Assembly: GCF_900141735.1 (NCBI RefSeq)
Contig: NZ_FQYO01000002.1
Span: 496,001 to 560,000, forward strand
Reading direction: 5' to 3'
Length of the DNA stretch: 64,000 nt
Source: Wenxinia saemankumensis
Lineage (GTDB): Bacteria > Pseudomonadota > Alphaproteobacteria > Rhodobacterales > Rhodobacteraceae
Part shown: piece by piece, positions 25,691 to 34,984 of the stretch
How the letters are laid out: every line of letters begins with the position of its first letter
Numbering within the stretch: the stretch's first letter is position 1
Notes under the pieces: generated by a model
Seen by the model: only the letters and a program-made list of their open reading frames with translations
Told to the model about the DNA's origin: nothing
The model's database searches: none
Made by a program: the position numbers and the translations under genes

Positions 25691-25891
25691 TCAGCGCCGG
25701 CAGGTGCCGGTGCCGAACGGCCGGTAGAGCGGGCAGGTGCCGAGGGCGGCGGTCAGCAGGAAGATCCCTCCCACGACCAGGGCGAGCCAGAAGGCCGCGC
25801 CCGCAAGGCCCGTCCCGAAGGCGAGCCATACCAGCGCCACCGCGATCGCCGCGCGGACGATCCTGTCCGCCGATCCCATGTTCCCGATCAT
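25691..25891 (-). CDS. DUF2892 (YgaP-type) small membrane protein
   Basis: A 66-aa protein starting MIGNMGSADRIVRAAIAVAL with two hydrophobic helices and the family ending GTCPLYRPFGTGTCRR, whose CPLY segment is conserved. Function is unknown; in YgaP this module anchors a rhodanese. The ATG at 25891 gives the family N-terminus, though a GTG at 25900 with a weak GAAG upstream is possible. It follows ccoS by 32 bases in the same direction. Confidence 0.82.
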   Translation of the reverse strand: MIGNMGSADRIVRAAIAVALVWLAFGTGLAGAAFWLALVVGGIFLLTAALGTCPLYRPFGTGTCRR

Positions 25892-25923
25892 CGGGTTCAC
25901 TTCTTTTCCCCCGGGCCGGGCCG

Positions 25924-26082
25924 TCATGGTCCCGGCCGGTCGTCGCGGTCCGACGACAGGGCCCGCGCCTGGTCGCCGGCCGGGTCCTCGTACTGGCCCG
26001 AACGCAGGGCCCAGACGAAGGCGACCAGCCCCGCGAGGCCCAGCGTCACCGAGATCGGGATGAGGAAGGCCAGGACGTTCAC
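25924..26082 (-). CDS. ccoS: cbb3-type cytochrome oxidase assembly protein CcoS
   Basis: A 52-aa protein. One membrane helix (NVLAFLIPISVTLGLAGLVAFVWAL) is followed by RSGQYEDPAGDQARAL, the CcoS signature. It is needed to insert cofactors (haem b and CuB) into the oxidase. The GTG start overlaps the ccoI stop (GTGA). Last gene of the ccoGHIS unit. Confidence 0.93.
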   Translation of the reverse strand: MNVLAFLIPISVTLGLAGLVAFVWALRSGQYEDPAGDQARALSSDRDDRPGP

Positions 26083-28208
26083 AGCCGCCTCATCGCGTTG
26101 AGCGTCACCGTCAGGGAAGAGGCCGACATCGCCAGCGCCGCCACCAGCGGCGAGGCGTGGCCCGTCACGGCGAGCGGGATCGAGATCGCGTTGTAGGCCA
26201 GCGCGAGGCCGATGTTCTGGCGCATCCGCGCCATCGCGCCGCGGGCGGTCCGCAGCAGCAGCGGCACGGCCCCCACATCCCCGGACAGCGCGACCACGTC
26301 CGAGGCCGAGCGCGCGGCGTCGAGCGCGCTGCCCGGCGACAGTCCGGCATGCGCCACGGCGAGCGGCCCGGTATCGTTCAGCCCGTCGCCCACCATGAGG
26401 ACGCGGTGCCCCTCGTCCTGCCGGGCCTCGACCCAGGCGGTCTTGTCCGCGGGGCGGAGATCCGCATGCGCCTCGGCGATCCCCGTCTCGGCGGCGAGGC
26501 GGCGCACCGGCCCGGCCGCGTCCCCCGACAGGAGGGCGGTGCCGTAACCGGCCGCGGCCAGCGCGGCGGTGGCGGGGGCCGCGCCGGGGCGCAGCGTCTC
26601 GGCCATCGGCAGGGCGACCGGGGCCGTGCCGTCCCGGCCCAGCCACAGCCCGTCCCCCGCTCCGCCCGCGAAGGCGGCCCGGCCGAGCCGCAGGCGCCGG
26701 CCGTCCAGCCATCCCTCCACCCCGTCGCCGGGATGCTCGGCGATGTCGCGGACGGGGGCGGGGGCCAGGCCGGCCGCTTCGGCCGCGGCGACGATCGCGC
26801 GCGACATCGGGTGCGCGGAATGGCGGGCGAGGCCGGCCGCGGCGGCCAGTGCCGCGTCGTCCGGCCGGACCGCGAGGCGCGGCGTGCCGGTCGTCAGCGT
26901 GCCCGTCTTGTCGAAGGCGACGATGTCCACCTCCGACAGGCGTTCCAGCGCGGTCGGCGACTTCACCAGCAGTCCCGCCCGGAACAGCCGCCCCGTCGCC
27001 ACCGTCGAGACCGCCGGCACGGCGAGGCCGAGCGCGCAGGGGCAGGTGATGACGAGGACCGAGATCGCGACGTCGAGCGCGCGCCAGCCGTCGCCGGTCG
27101 CCGCCAGCCAGCCGAGGAAGGTGCCCGCGCCAAGCAGGTGCACGGCGGGCGCGTAGAGCCGCGCCGCGCGGTCCGCGAGCCCGGCATAGCGGGTGCGCTG
27201 TCCCTCGGCAGCCGCGATCGTCTCGGCCATCCGGGCCAGCGCCGTGTCGCGCCCCGCGCGCAGGACGCGGACGGTGAGCGCGCCGGTCAGGCAGGTCTCG
27301 CCGGCCGCGACGGGATCGCCGGGACCGGCGGGGGCGGGCTGGCTCTCGCCCGTCAGGGCGGAGCGGTCGAGGTCGCAGCGCCCGCTCACGATCTCTCCGT
27401 CGGCGGGGAGGCGATCGCCGGGGCGCAGCAGGATCAGGTCGCCGGGGGCGAGATCCGCGGCGGGCACGACGCGCTCGCGCCCGTCCTCCAGCCGGATCGC
27501 CTGCGGCACGTCCAGCGCGGCGAGATCGGCGGCGGCCGAGCGGGCGGCGGCGCGACCGGCCGTGTCGAGATAGCGGCCGATCAGCAGGAAGAAGGTCAGC
27601 GCCAGCGCCGCGTCGAACCAGCCGTCGTTCGGCGCGAGGTCGAAGGCCGCCGCGAGCGAGGCGAGGCTGGCCAGCAGGATCGCCAGCGCGATCGGCACGT
27701 CCATGTTCAGCCGCCTCGCCCGCAGCGCCTGCAGGGCCGAGCCGAAGAAGGGCTGCGCGGCATAGGCGACGGCGGGAATCGCGATGGCGGCAGAGACGAG
27801 GTGGAAGACCTGCGCCGTCGCGCCCGTCGCGCCGCTCCAGACCGCGACGCTCAGCAGCATGACGTTCATCATGGCGAAGCCCGCGACGCCGATCCGGGTC
27901 AGCAGGTCGCGCGGGGTCCGGTCCGCGCCGGTACGCGCGGCGTCCATCGGCTGGGCGCGATAGCCCGCCTCGGCCAGCGCGGCGACGAGGGTGGCGGCGT
28001 CGAGGCCCGGCGCGGTGATCGCCACGCGCTTGCGGGTCAGGTTCACGCGGGCGGCGCGGACCCCCGGGGCGGCGCCGAGCGCGCGCTCCACCCCCGCGAT
28101 GCAGGCGCCGCAATGGATGTCGGGCAGGTGCAGAAGATGCGTCGTCTCGAGCGCCGGGGCGGGGCGGGCCATCTCGACGCCGGCGCAGGCAGGACAGGCG
28201 GCGGTCAC
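26079..28208 (-). CDS. ccoI: Copper-transporting P1B-type ATPase CcoI (FixI)
   Basis: A 709-aa inner-membrane ATPase that exports Cu(I) for CuB assembly in the cbb3 oxidase. The N-terminal metal-binding site is HCGAC (Cys33, Cys36), with an extra CPAC at residues 5–8. The transmembrane CPC is in VITCPCALG, the phosphorylated Asp in DKTGTLT, and GDGLND closes the hinge domain. The GTG start at 28208 overlaps the ccoH stop. Context within ccoGHIS separates it from housekeeping CopA. Confidence 0.95.
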   Translation of the reverse strand: MTAACPACAGVEMARPAPALETTHLLHLPDIHCGACIAGVERALGAAPGVRAARVNLTRKRVAITAPGLDAATLVAALAEAGYRAQPMDAARTGADRTPRDLLTRIGVAGFAMMNVMLLSVAVWSGATGATAQVFHLVSAAIAIPAVAYAAQPFFGSALQALRARRLNMDVPIALAILLASLASLAAAFDLAPNDGWFDAALALTFFLLIGRYLDTAGRAAARSAAADLAALDVPQAIRLEDGRERVVPAADLAPGDLILLRPGDRLPADGEIVSGRCDLDRSALTGESQPAPAGPGDPVAAGETCLTGALTVRVLRAGRDTALARMAETIAAAEGQRTRYAGLADRAARLYAPAVHLLGAGTFLGWLAATGDGWRALDVAISVLVITCPCALGLAVPAVSTVATGRLFRAGLLVKSPTALERLSEVDIVAFDKTGTLTTGTPRLAVRPDDAALAAAAGLARHSAHPMSRAIVAAAEAAGLAPAPVRDIAEHPGDGVEGWLDGRRLRLGRAAFAGGAGDGLWLGRDGTAPVALPMAETLRPGAAPATAALAAAGYGTALLSGDAAGPVRRLAAETGIAEAHADLRPADKTAWVEARQDEGHRVLMVGDGLNDTGPLAVAHAGLSPGSALDAARSASDVVALSGDVGAVPLLLRTARGAMARMRQNIGLALAYNAISIPLAVTGHASPLVAALAMSASSLTVTLNAMRRL

Positions 28209-28645
28209 GGCGCCACCTCCAGGACGACGGCCCGCTCGAACAGGGTACCGTCCGGCGCGGTGGCGGTCAGGTCCAGCCGCCAGCGCCCGGGGGCGAGGTC
28301 GATCGCGACCTGTCCCGCCTCGAGATCGAGGGCGATGTCGTCGCGGGCCTCGGTCGGGCGGCCGACATGACCCGAAAGCTCCGCCGCCGGGGCCGGGGCG
28401 CCGTCCGGGCCGGTCAGCGCGACGGTGAGCAGGCCGTCCGAATAGCCCGCCGCCACCTCCCATCCGAGCGCGTCCTGCGCCTCGCGCCGCGCCTCGAAGC
28501 TCTGGCTGGCGACGTAGGAATTGGCGACCTCGAGCCCCGGGAATGTCCGGACCGCATTGGTGGCGAGCGCGACGTTCACCGCGATGATGATCCCGAAGCC
28601 GAAGGTGAACATGCCCGCGACATGGATGCCCCGAAGTTCGGTCAT
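28205..28645 (-). CDS. ccoH: cbb3 oxidase assembly protein CcoH (FixH)
   Basis: A 146-aa protein with one N-terminal membrane helix (VAGMFTFGFGIIIAVNVALA) and a periplasmic domain containing NSYVASQSFEARREAQDALG, the FixH hallmark. It stabilises oxidase subunits during assembly. The ATG overlaps the ccoG stop (ATGA) and the stop overlaps the ccoI start, so the whole unit is translationally chained. Confidence 0.93.
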   Translation of the reverse strand: MTELRGIHVAGMFTFGFGIIIAVNVALATNAVRTFPGLEVANSYVASQSFEARREAQDALGWEVAAGYSDGLLTVALTGPDGAPAPAAELSGHVGRPTEARDDIALDLEAGQVAIDLAPGRWRLDLTATAPDGTLFERAVVLEVAP

Positions 28646-30198
28646 GGCGTCTCTCTCCCGTTGAAGGTGGTGTCGACGAAGGCGCGCTCGCCACTCTCCC
28701 GGTCCTGGGCCCAGAGCCGGACCTCGGTCCGGTCGGCGGTGGCGGGCGCGCTGCCGGGCGGGGCGGTGAGGTAGACCCGCACCCGCCCCTGCGTGTCGGC
28801 GGGCACCGTGACGGCGGCGTCCGTGCTGCCCTCGACGCTCAGCGCCAGGCGTCCCGCCATCGCCTCGCCGGTGGCGAGCGCGAAGTCCCGCGCCTCGCCG
28901 TGCTTGTTGCGCAGCCGCACGTCGTAGGCGTTGCGGATCGACCCGTCGGACAGGGTGACGAAGGTCGGGTTGCGGACCGGGGCGACCGTCATCTCGATCT
29001 CGGGCCGGATGAAAAGGAGCACGACCAGCGCGATCCCGACGGCGGACCAGAGCCCGGCATAGACGAAGTTGCGGGGGCGCATCGCGTGCCGCCAGGCGGC
29101 GATCGGCGCGCCGCCCGCCGCCTCGCGCGGGGCGTCGGACAGGGCGACGTAGTCGATCAGGCCGCGGGGCCTGCCGATCCGGTCCATCACCTCGTCGCAG
29201 GCGTCGATGCAGAGTGCGCAGGTGATGCAGGCCATCTGCTGGCCGTCCCGGATGTCGATGCCCATCGGGCAGACGTTGACGCAGGCGTTGCAGTCGATGC
29301 AGTCGCCCGCCGCGCCCGGGACGGCGGGGGCCGGGGCGGCGGGCTGCGCCACGGCGGTGGCGCCGCGCACCTGCATCGGGATCACCGGCGAGCGCCCGCC
29401 GATCCGGGGGCCGGCGGCGCGGGTCGCCGCCTCTGCCGCCTCGGCCCGTTCGCGGCGGCGCAGCCCCTTGCCCCGCGGCTCGCCCCGCCAGTCGCGATAG
29501 GCGACCGTGAGCGTGCCCTCGTCCATCATCGCGCCCTGGATGCGCGGCCAGGGGCACATGTAGATGCAGACCTGCTCGCGCATGAAGCCGCCGAAGACGA
29601 AGGTCGTCGCGGTCAGCAGGGCGATCGTCGCCCAGGCCACGCCCGGCGCCTGCAGCGTGGCCAGATCGCGGGCGAGCGTCGGCGCGTCGGCGAAGTAGAA
29701 GACCCAGGCCCCGCCGGTCGCCACCGCGATCATCAGCCAGAGCGACCAGGTCGTGAGCTTCAGCCGGATCTTGCGGGCGGTCCAGGGGGCCTGGTGCAGC
29801 CGCAGCCGCGCGTTGCGGTCGCCCTGCACCCAGCGCTCGACCTTGAGGAAGAGGTCCGTCCAGACGGTCTGCGGGCAGGCATAGCCGCACCAGACGCGCC
29901 CGAGCGCCGCGGTGAAGAGGAAGAGGCCGAGCCCGGCCATCACCAGCAGGCCGGCGACGAAATAGAATTCGTGCGGCCAGATCTCGATCCAGAAGAAATA
30001 GAAGCGCCGGTTCGCCAGATCGACCAGCACCGCCTGGTCGGGCAGGTTCGGCCCCCGGTCCCAGCGGATCCAGGGGGTCAGGTAGTAGATGCCGAGGGTC
30101 ACCGCCATGATGACCCATTTCAGGTTGCGGAACCGGCCCGACACCCGGCGGGGGAAGATCGGCACGCGGGCGGCATAGAGGGATTTCGTGGCCGTCAT
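28642..30198 (-). CDS. ccoG: Cytochrome c oxidase accessory ferredoxin CcoG (FixG)
   Basis: A 518-aa membrane protein with about five helices and two cysteine clusters, CIDCNACVNVCPMG and CITCALCIDACDE, binding two 4Fe-4S centres. CGYACPQTVWTDLF is conserved in the membrane part. CcoG acts in copper delivery for cbb3 oxidase. Odd point: about 45 Ala/Arg/Pro-rich residues sit between the second CPW segment and the first cluster (around GPRIGGRSPVIPMQVRGATA), a place where most relatives have a short link. An FNR box lies 56 bases upstream. Confidence 0.94.
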   Translation of the reverse strand: MTATKSLYAARVPIFPRRVSGRFRNLKWVIMAVTLGIYYLTPWIRWDRGPNLPDQAVLVDLANRRFYFFWIEIWPHEFYFVAGLLVMAGLGLFLFTAALGRVWCGYACPQTVWTDLFLKVERWVQGDRNARLRLHQAPWTARKIRLKLTTWSLWLMIAVATGGAWVFYFADAPTLARDLATLQAPGVAWATIALLTATTFVFGGFMREQVCIYMCPWPRIQGAMMDEGTLTVAYRDWRGEPRGKGLRRRERAEAAEAATRAAGPRIGGRSPVIPMQVRGATAVAQPAAPAPAVPGAAGDCIDCNACVNVCPMGIDIRDGQQMACITCALCIDACDEVMDRIGRPRGLIDYVALSDAPREAAGGAPIAAWRHAMRPRNFVYAGLWSAVGIALVVLLFIRPEIEMTVAPVRNPTFVTLSDGSIRNAYDVRLRNKHGEARDFALATGEAMAGRLALSVEGSTDAAVTVPADTQGRVRVYLTAPPGSAPATADRTEVRLWAQDRESGERAFVDTTFNGRETP

Positions 30199-30253
30199 GA
30201 TGGCTCTTTCGAAGCAGGTCGGCCCTCCCTAGGGCGGGAGGGCCGGGGCGGCC

Positions 30254-30267
30254 TTGACGTGGATCAA
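30254..30267. promoter_or_regulatory. FNR/FnrL box upstream of ccoG
   Basis: TTGACGTGGATCAA matches the FNR consensus TTGAT-N4-ATCAA at nine of ten specified bases. Located 56 bases before the ccoG start, in the 106-base gap after ccoP, so ccoGHIS can be induced separately under low oxygen. Confidence 0.85.
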
Positions 30268-30304
30268 CCGGACACGGCCGCGTGATCCTTCGGGGGGCGA
30301 TACG

Positions 30305-31267
30305 CTACTCGGTGGCGCCGGCTTCTTCCGCGAACGGCACCTCGTCCGGATCGGACGGTTCGGCCCCGGTCGCGCCCGCCCCTTCGGCCACCGGGGCCTC
30401 GCCGACCTGCGCCTCGCCCCCGCCGAGCGCGTGGACATAGGCGGCGACGGCGCGCACCTCGGCCTCGCCCAGCCGCTCGCCCCAGGGCGGCATCACGCCG
30501 GAGGGCCCGCGCCGGATGCTGCTGGCGACCTGCTCGGGCGTGTCCCCGTAGAGCCAGATGGCATCCGTCAGGTTCGGCGCGCCGATCGTCCGGTCGCCTT
30601 GCGCGTTCTCGCCGTGGCAGGAGGCGCAATTGTCGAGGAAGAGCTGCCCCGCTTCGCCCGCGGCAGGATCGGCGCCACCGGGCAGCGACAGGACGTGGTC
30701 GGTCAGCAGGGCGATCTGGTCCCGCTCGAGGATGTCCCCGAAGGCCGGCATCTGGCTGAACCGGGCGTCCGGATCCTCGTCGTTGCGGATGCCGTGGCGG
30801 ATGGTGAAGGCGATGTCCTCGAGCGTGCCGCCCCAGAGCCACTCGTCGTCCAACAGGTTGGGATAGCCCAGCGCGCCGGCCGCGCCCGAGCCGTGGCATT
30901 GCGAGCAGGTGTTGCGGAACACCGCGCCCCCAGCCTGCTGGGCGAAGCCGTAGAGCTCCTCGTTGCGGGGCAGGACGCGCAGGTCCACCTCCGTCAGCGA
31001 GGCGAAGAGAGAGGCCTGGCTGGCATCCACCGCCTCGATCTCGGCCGCGACGTCGCCGCGGGTCGACCAGCCGAGCAGTCCCGACGTCGCGCGGTTCACG
31101 ACCGGCCAGGCCGGGTAGAGCACGACGTAGATCAGGGAGAAGACGACCGTCGCGTAGAAGGTCCAGAGCCACCAGCGGGGGAGGGGGTTGTTCAGCTCCT
31201 CGATCCCGTCCCAGACGTGGCCCGTCGTCTCGGTCCCGGTCACGTCGTCCTTGCGCTTGCCGCTCAT
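30305..31267 (-). CDS. ccoP: cbb3-type cytochrome c oxidase subunit III (dihaem CcoP)
   Basis: A 320-aa protein: cytoplasmic tail with the family motif HVWDGIEELNNPLPRWWLW, two hydrophobic stretches, then a periplasmic part with two c-type haem sites, CSQCH and CASCH, and axial Met residues in FSQMPAF and GVMPPWG. It feeds electrons to CcoO. The C-terminal 35 residues are Ala/Glu-rich and low complexity. The start overlaps the ccoQ stop (ATGA). Confidence 0.96.
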   Translation of the reverse strand: MSGKRKDDVTGTETTGHVWDGIEELNNPLPRWWLWTFYATVVFSLIYVVLYPAWPVVNRATSGLLGWSTRGDVAAEIEAVDASQASLFASLTEVDLRVLPRNEELYGFAQQAGGAVFRNTCSQCHGSGAAGALGYPNLLDDEWLWGGTLEDIAFTIRHGIRNDEDPDARFSQMPAFGDILERDQIALLTDHVLSLPGGADPAAGEAGQLFLDNCASCHGENAQGDRTIGAPNLTDAIWLYGDTPEQVASSIRRGPSGVMPPWGERLGEAEVRAVAAYVHALGGGEAQVGEAPVAEGAGATGAEPSDPDEVPFAEEAGATE

Positions 31268-31443
31268 TGCCGGCCCTCCGGGGTGTCGCCCAGGTGATCG
31301 CGGAAGATCGCGCGGGCCGCGTCGTCGTGGAGCGGGCGCGAGCCGGGCCGCCAGGCCCAGGCGAAGACGCCCGCGAAGAAGAGGGTCAGGGCGAGCAGCA
31401 TCCAGCTGTCGGCGAATTCCCTCAGGATCGAATAGAGGTCCAT
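31264..31443 (-). CDS. ccoQ: cbb3-type cytochrome c oxidase subunit IV CcoQ
   Basis: A 59-aa protein with a single membrane helix (WMLLALTLFFAGVFAWAW) followed by RPGSRPLHDDAARAIFRD, the CcoQ/FixQ pattern. It stabilises the oxidase core. The ATG at 31443 was chosen because it places the helix as in the family; the longer in-frame extension reads antisense-like sequence. Translationally coupled to ccoP. Confidence 0.93.
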   Translation of the reverse strand: MDLYSILREFADSWMLLALTLFFAGVFAWAWRPGSRPLHDDAARAIFRDHLGDTPEGRQ

Positions 31444-31480
31444 GTGCGTGGCTCCCTCAGCAATTGGCCTGGCGGCTGGC

Positions 31481-32296
31481 TTAGCGACTGGCATCGGCCA
31501 CGAAGGTCGAGAAATCGACCGTCGTGCCGAGCATCTGCAGATAGGCGATGAGCGCATCCATCTCGGTCAGCTCCGGCTGGCCGTCGAAGTTGCGGACCTG
31601 CGCGCCGGGATAGCGCTCCAGCAGGCCGTCGAAATCGCCGAACGGATCGACCTGCACGCGGAAGTCGGCGCGGGCGGCCTCGATCATCTCGTCCGTGTAG
31701 GGCACCCCGACGAAGGCGTGGGTCGCCATCGTCTCGGCGATCAGCGTGGGCTCGATCGGGGTCCGGGCGAGGTAGTCGTATTTCGGCATCACGCTCTCGG
31801 GGACGACCGATTGCGGGTCGGTGAAATGGTCGACATGCCATTCGTCCGAGTAGCGCCCGCCGACGCGGGCCAGGTCCGGCCCGGTCCGCTTGGACCCCCA
31901 TTGGTGCGGGTGGTCGTACATGCTCTCGGCGGCGAGGCTGTAATGGCCGTAGCGTTCCACCTCGTCGCGCATCGGGCGGATCATCTGGGAATGGCAGACG
32001 TAGCAGCCCTCGCGGATGTAGATGTCGCGCCCGGCCAGCTCGAGCGGGGAGTAGGGGCGCACGCCCTCCACCTCCTCGATCGTGTTCTCCAGCCAGAAAA
32101 GCGGCGCGATCTCGACGATGCCGCCGATGGTCACGACGAGGAAGGACAGGACGAGCAGCAGCGTCGCGTTGCGCTCGATGATGCCGTGCTTGTCGATCAG
32201 CGCCGTCTCGGGCGGCAGCTCGTTCGGAACCTCGCCCGGCGGGTTCACCTTGGGATCGTCCTCGGGGGACGGGACGGAGTCGTTGTGCTTGGTCAT
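31481..32296 (-). CDS. ccoO: cbb3-type cytochrome c oxidase subunit II (CcoO)
   Basis: A 271-aa monohaem cytochrome c. It has an N-terminal membrane anchor ([22 protein letters not shown]), then the haem site [11 protein letters not shown] and [18 protein letters not shown]. It passes electrons from CcoP to CcoN. The family core begins near [11 protein letters not shown], preceded by about 40 Pro/Glu-rich residues. The start lies five bases after the ccoN stop. Confidence 0.96.
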   Translation of the reverse strand: MTKHNDSVPSPEDDPKVNPPGEVPNELPPETALIDKHGIIERNATLLLVLSFLVVTIGGIVEIAPLFWLENTIEEVEGVRPYSPLELAGRDIYIREGCYVCHSQMIRPMRDEVERYGHYSLAAESMYDHPHQWGSKRTGPDLARVGGRYSDEWHVDHFTDPQSVVPESVMPKYDYLARTPIEPTLIAETMATHAFVGVPYTDEMIEAARADFRVQVDPFGDFDGLLERYPGAQVRNFDGQPELTEMDALIAYLQMLGTTVDFSTFVADASR

Positions 32297-32301
32297 GTCG
32301 G

Positions 32302-33897
32302 TTACTCCGCGGGGACGAGGTCTTGGACGGGCCGCGCCTGCGGGGCGCGGATCGTCATCCACACGTTCCACGCCATCAGCAGCGCGCCGGAGAGGTACAG
32401 CACCCCGCCGAGGCCGCGCACGACGTACATCGGGAACTTGGCGGCCACGGTGTCGGCGAAGGAGTTGACGAGGAAGCCGTTCGCGTCGACCTCGCGCCAC
32501 ATCAGGCCTTCCATGATCCCGGTGACCCACATCGAGGCGGCGTAGAGGACGATGCCGATCGTCGCGAGCCAGAAGTGCCAGTTGATCGCGGCCATCGAAT
32601 GCATCCGCTCCCGCCCCCAGAGCTTCGGCGTCAGGAAGTAGAGGCAGCCGAAGGTGATGAGCCCGTTCCAGCCGAGCGCGCCGGAATGGACGTGGCCGAT
32701 GGTCCAGTCGGTGTAGTGCGACAGCGAGTTGACCGCCCGGATCGACATCATCGGCCCCTCGAAGGTCGACATGCCGTAGAAGGCGAGGGAGGCGACGAAC
32801 ATGCGGATGATCGGGTCGGTGCGGATCTTGTCCCACGCCCCTTCGAGCGTCATCAGCCCGTTGATCATGCCGCCCCAGCTGGGCATCCACAGCATGACCG
32901 AGAACACCATGCCCAGCGTCGCCGCCCAGTCGGGCAGGGCGGTGTAGTGCAGGTGGTGCGGCCCCGCCCAGATGTAGAGGAAGATCAGCGCCCAGAAGTG
33001 GATGATGGACAGCTTGTAGGAATAGACCGGACGGCCCGCCTGCTTGGGCACGAAGTAGTACATCATCCCCAGGAACCCGGCCGTCAGGAAGAAGCCGACG
33101 GCGTTGTGCCCGTACCACCACTGCACCATCGCGTCCTGCACGCCGGCGAAGACCTGCACGGACTTGGAGCCGAGGATGCTGACCGGGATCGAGATGTTGT
33201 TGACGACGTGCAGCATCGCGACGGTCACGATGAAGGCGAGGAAGAACCAGTTGGCGACGTAGATGTGCCGCTCGCGCCGCTTGATGAGCGTGCCGAGATA
33301 GACGGCGAGGTAGACCAGCCAGACGGCCGTCAGCCACAGGTCCACGTACCATTCGGGCTCGGCATATTCCTTGGATTGCGTGGCGCCGAGCAGGTAGCCC
33401 GTCGCGGCCAGCACGATGAAGAGCTGGTAGCCCCAGAACACGAACCAGGCCGCGTTCCCGCCCCAGAGCCGGGCGCCCGAGGTGCGCTGCACCACGTAGA
33501 AGGACGTGGCGATCAGGGCGTTGCCGCCGAAGGCGAAGATGACCGCGCTGGTATGCAGCGGGCGGAGCCGGCCGAAATTGGCGTAGCCCTCGGACCAGTC
33601 GAAATTGAGCTCGGGAAAGGCCAGCTGGAAGGCGATGAAGGTCCCGACGAGGAACCCGGCGATGCCCCAGAAGGCGGTCGCGATCACGCCGTAGCGGATC
33701 GGACCGTCGAGATATTGCGCCTCGTCATGGACGGGGGCGGGCTCGCCGATCCGGCCGACCGACCAGACGAGCATGCCGGCCGCGATGACCATGACGAGGA
33801 AGGCATGGACCGAATAGGCCAGGTCGTGCCCCCAGTTTGCGGCGATGGCCGCGAAGAGAGCGACCAGCCCGAAGATGACGGGCCTGAGATACTCCAT
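32302..33897 (-). CDS. ccoN: cbb3-type cytochrome c oxidase subunit I (CcoN)
   Basis: A 531-aa haem-copper oxidase catalytic subunit with about twelve membrane helices. Histidine ligands are seen in [20 protein letters not shown] (low-spin haem), [19 protein letters not shown] and [13 protein letters not shown] (CuB), and in [11 protein letters not shown]. It reduces oxygen to water with high affinity and pumps protons, for microaerobic respiration. First gene of ccoNOQP; an FNR box lies 81 bases upstream. Confidence 0.97.
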   Translation of the reverse strand: MEYLRPVIFGLVALFAAIAANWGHDLAYSVHAFLVMVIAAGMLVWSVGRIGEPAPVHDEAQYLDGPIRYGVIATAFWGIAGFLVGTFIAFQLAFPELNFDWSEGYANFGRLRPLHTSAVIFAFGGNALIATSFYVVQRTSGARLWGGNAAWFVFWGYQLFIVLAATGYLLGATQSKEYAEPEWYVDLWLTAVWLVYLAVYLGTLIKRRERHIYVANWFFLAFIVTVAMLHVVNNISIPVSILGSKSVQVFAGVQDAMVQWWYGHNAVGFFLTAGFLGMMYYFVPKQAGRPVYSYKLSIIHFWALIFLYIWAGPHHLHYTALPDWAATLGMVFSVMLWMPSWGGMINGLMTLEGAWDKIRTDPIIRMFVASLAFYGMSTFEGPMMSIRAVNSLSHYTDWTIGHVHSGALGWNGLITFGCLYFLTPKLWGRERMHSMAAINWHFWLATIGIVLYAASMWVTGIMEGLMWREVDANGFLVNSFADTVAAKFPMYVVRGLGGVLYLSGALLMAWNVWMTIRAPQARPVQDLVPAE

Positions 33898-33977
33898 GAT
33901 GCCTCCTGCGATTCCCGTGCGCCCCGCGACAGCGGGCGGGGCCGGGGGGGATGTCGCATGAGGGCGGGGGGCGCTCC

Positions 33978-33991
33978 TTGACCTGGATCAA
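33978..33991. promoter_or_regulatory. FNR/FnrL box upstream of ccoN
   Basis: TTGACCTGGATCAA, nine of ten consensus bases, 81 bases before the ccoN ATG. This fits activation of ccoNOQP by FnrL when oxygen is low, with the site centred about 40 bases from a start point near 33943; the start point is inferred. Confidence 0.88.
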
Positions 33992-34041
33992 GTGCGCGGC
34001 AGGTCGCGGGGCGGGTGAGCTGGCGGCGGAAGGGTGCCACG

Positions 34042-34166
34042 ACCCCGTCCCGGGCCTGACCCCGGACCCCGAGAACGGGGAGGCGCCCGGTCCGTCGAGG
34101 TCCGGCTCGCGGCCGGGGCGGCGTCGGAGGGAAGTGCGAGAACCCCGTCCCGGGCTCGATCCGGGG
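34042..34166. repeat. Two copies of a CCCCGTCCCGGGC palindromic element, 100 bases apart
   Basis: ACCCCGTCCCGGGCCTGACC starts at 34042 and ACCCCGTCCCGGGCTCGATC at 34142. In each, CCCGGGC is followed after a short loop by a partial inverse (CCCCGG or CCGGGG), giving a small hairpin. Similar CCCGGGC-loop-CCCGGG elements are dispersed between genes in many alphaproteobacteria, from memory. Probably a REP-like element. Confidence 0.55.
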
Positions 34167-34223
34167 CCCCCCGGGGGGGATGCGGACGGGTCGGCCGCAG
34201 GGGGCGATCCCCCCGCGGGCGGA

Positions 34224-34961
34224 TCAGGCGATCACGCCGCCATCGCCGTCATCGCCGGTCTCGAGCGCCAGCGCCTCGAAATCGGGGATGACGATCTCGC
34301 GCTTGCCCGGAACCTCGATCAGCCCGTCCTTGCGCAGGGCCGTGATCTGCCGGCTCGTCGTTTCGATCGTGAGGCCGAGGTGGTCGGCCATCGCCTCGCG
34401 CGAGAGCGGCAGGTGCAGCGCGACCGCACCCACGGGGCCGTCCCGCTCCTCGATGACCGCCTGCCGGCGGGCGAGGCTGACGAGGAAGGCGGCGATCTTC
34501 TCGCGCGCGGTCATCCGGCCCAGCACGACCGCCCAGTCGCGGGCGGCGTCGAGCTCGTCCAGCGTCATCGTCAGCAGCCGCGAGGCGATGTGCGGCAGCT
34601 CGCGCACCAGCTTCTCGAAGGCGCGGCGCTCGAAGCGGCAGACGGTAACCTCGCTCAGAGCCTCGACGTCGAAGGGCGAGGTCGCGCGCCCCGGCCGGCC
34701 GATATAGTCCGAGGGCATGAGAAGGCCGACGGTCTGGCGCCGCCCGTCCTCGAGCGTGCGCGACATCGTGGCGCAGCCGGCGACGATCGACGAGAAATGG
34801 TCGAGCGATTCCCCGGCGGCGGCGAGCGGCGCGCCGGCGGGAAAGGTGCGGTAGCTCTTGATCTCGGCGAGCAGGGCCAGTTCGCGCGCATCGCATTCGG
34901 CGCAGACGGCCCGGTGCCGGATCGGACAGGCGGCGCAGGAGGAGATCGGGTCGAGCTTCAT
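34224..34961 (-). CDS. fnrL: FNR-type oxygen-sensing regulator FnrL
   Basis: A 245-aa Crp/Fnr protein that senses oxygen through a 4Fe-4S cluster. Cluster cysteines Cys9, Cys12, Cys20 and Cys108 keep the spacing I recall for Rhodobacter FnrL; an extra Cys23 is present. A cyclic-nucleotide-binding-like core spans about 30–150, and the C-terminal helix-turn-helix reads MADHLGLTIETTSRQITALR with the E-x-x-S-R set that reads TTGAT half-sites. A perfect FNR box lies 24 bases upstream, so it probably regulates itself. Confidence 0.95.
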   Translation of the reverse strand: MKLDPISSCAACPIRHRAVCAECDARELALLAEIKSYRTFPAGAPLAAAGESLDHFSSIVAGCATMSRTLEDGRRQTVGLLMPSDYIGRPGRATSPFDVEALSEVTVCRFERRAFEKLVRELPHIASRLLTMTLDELDAARDWAVVLGRMTAREKIAAFLVSLARRQAVIEERDGPVGAVALHLPLSREAMADHLGLTIETTSRQITALRKDGLIEVPGKREIVIPDFEALALETGDDGDGGVIA

Positions 34962-34984
34962 GTCCCCCCTCCCTAGCGGGACGG

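Larger units (their letters stand above)
33898..34223. other. 326-base region between ccoN and fnrL
   Basis: Holds the ccoNOQP promoter with its FNR box and, nearer fnrL, two copies of a palindromic element (listed separately). No coding potential recognised. Part of it must also end the fnrL transcript, which runs in the same direction. Confidence 0.6.
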
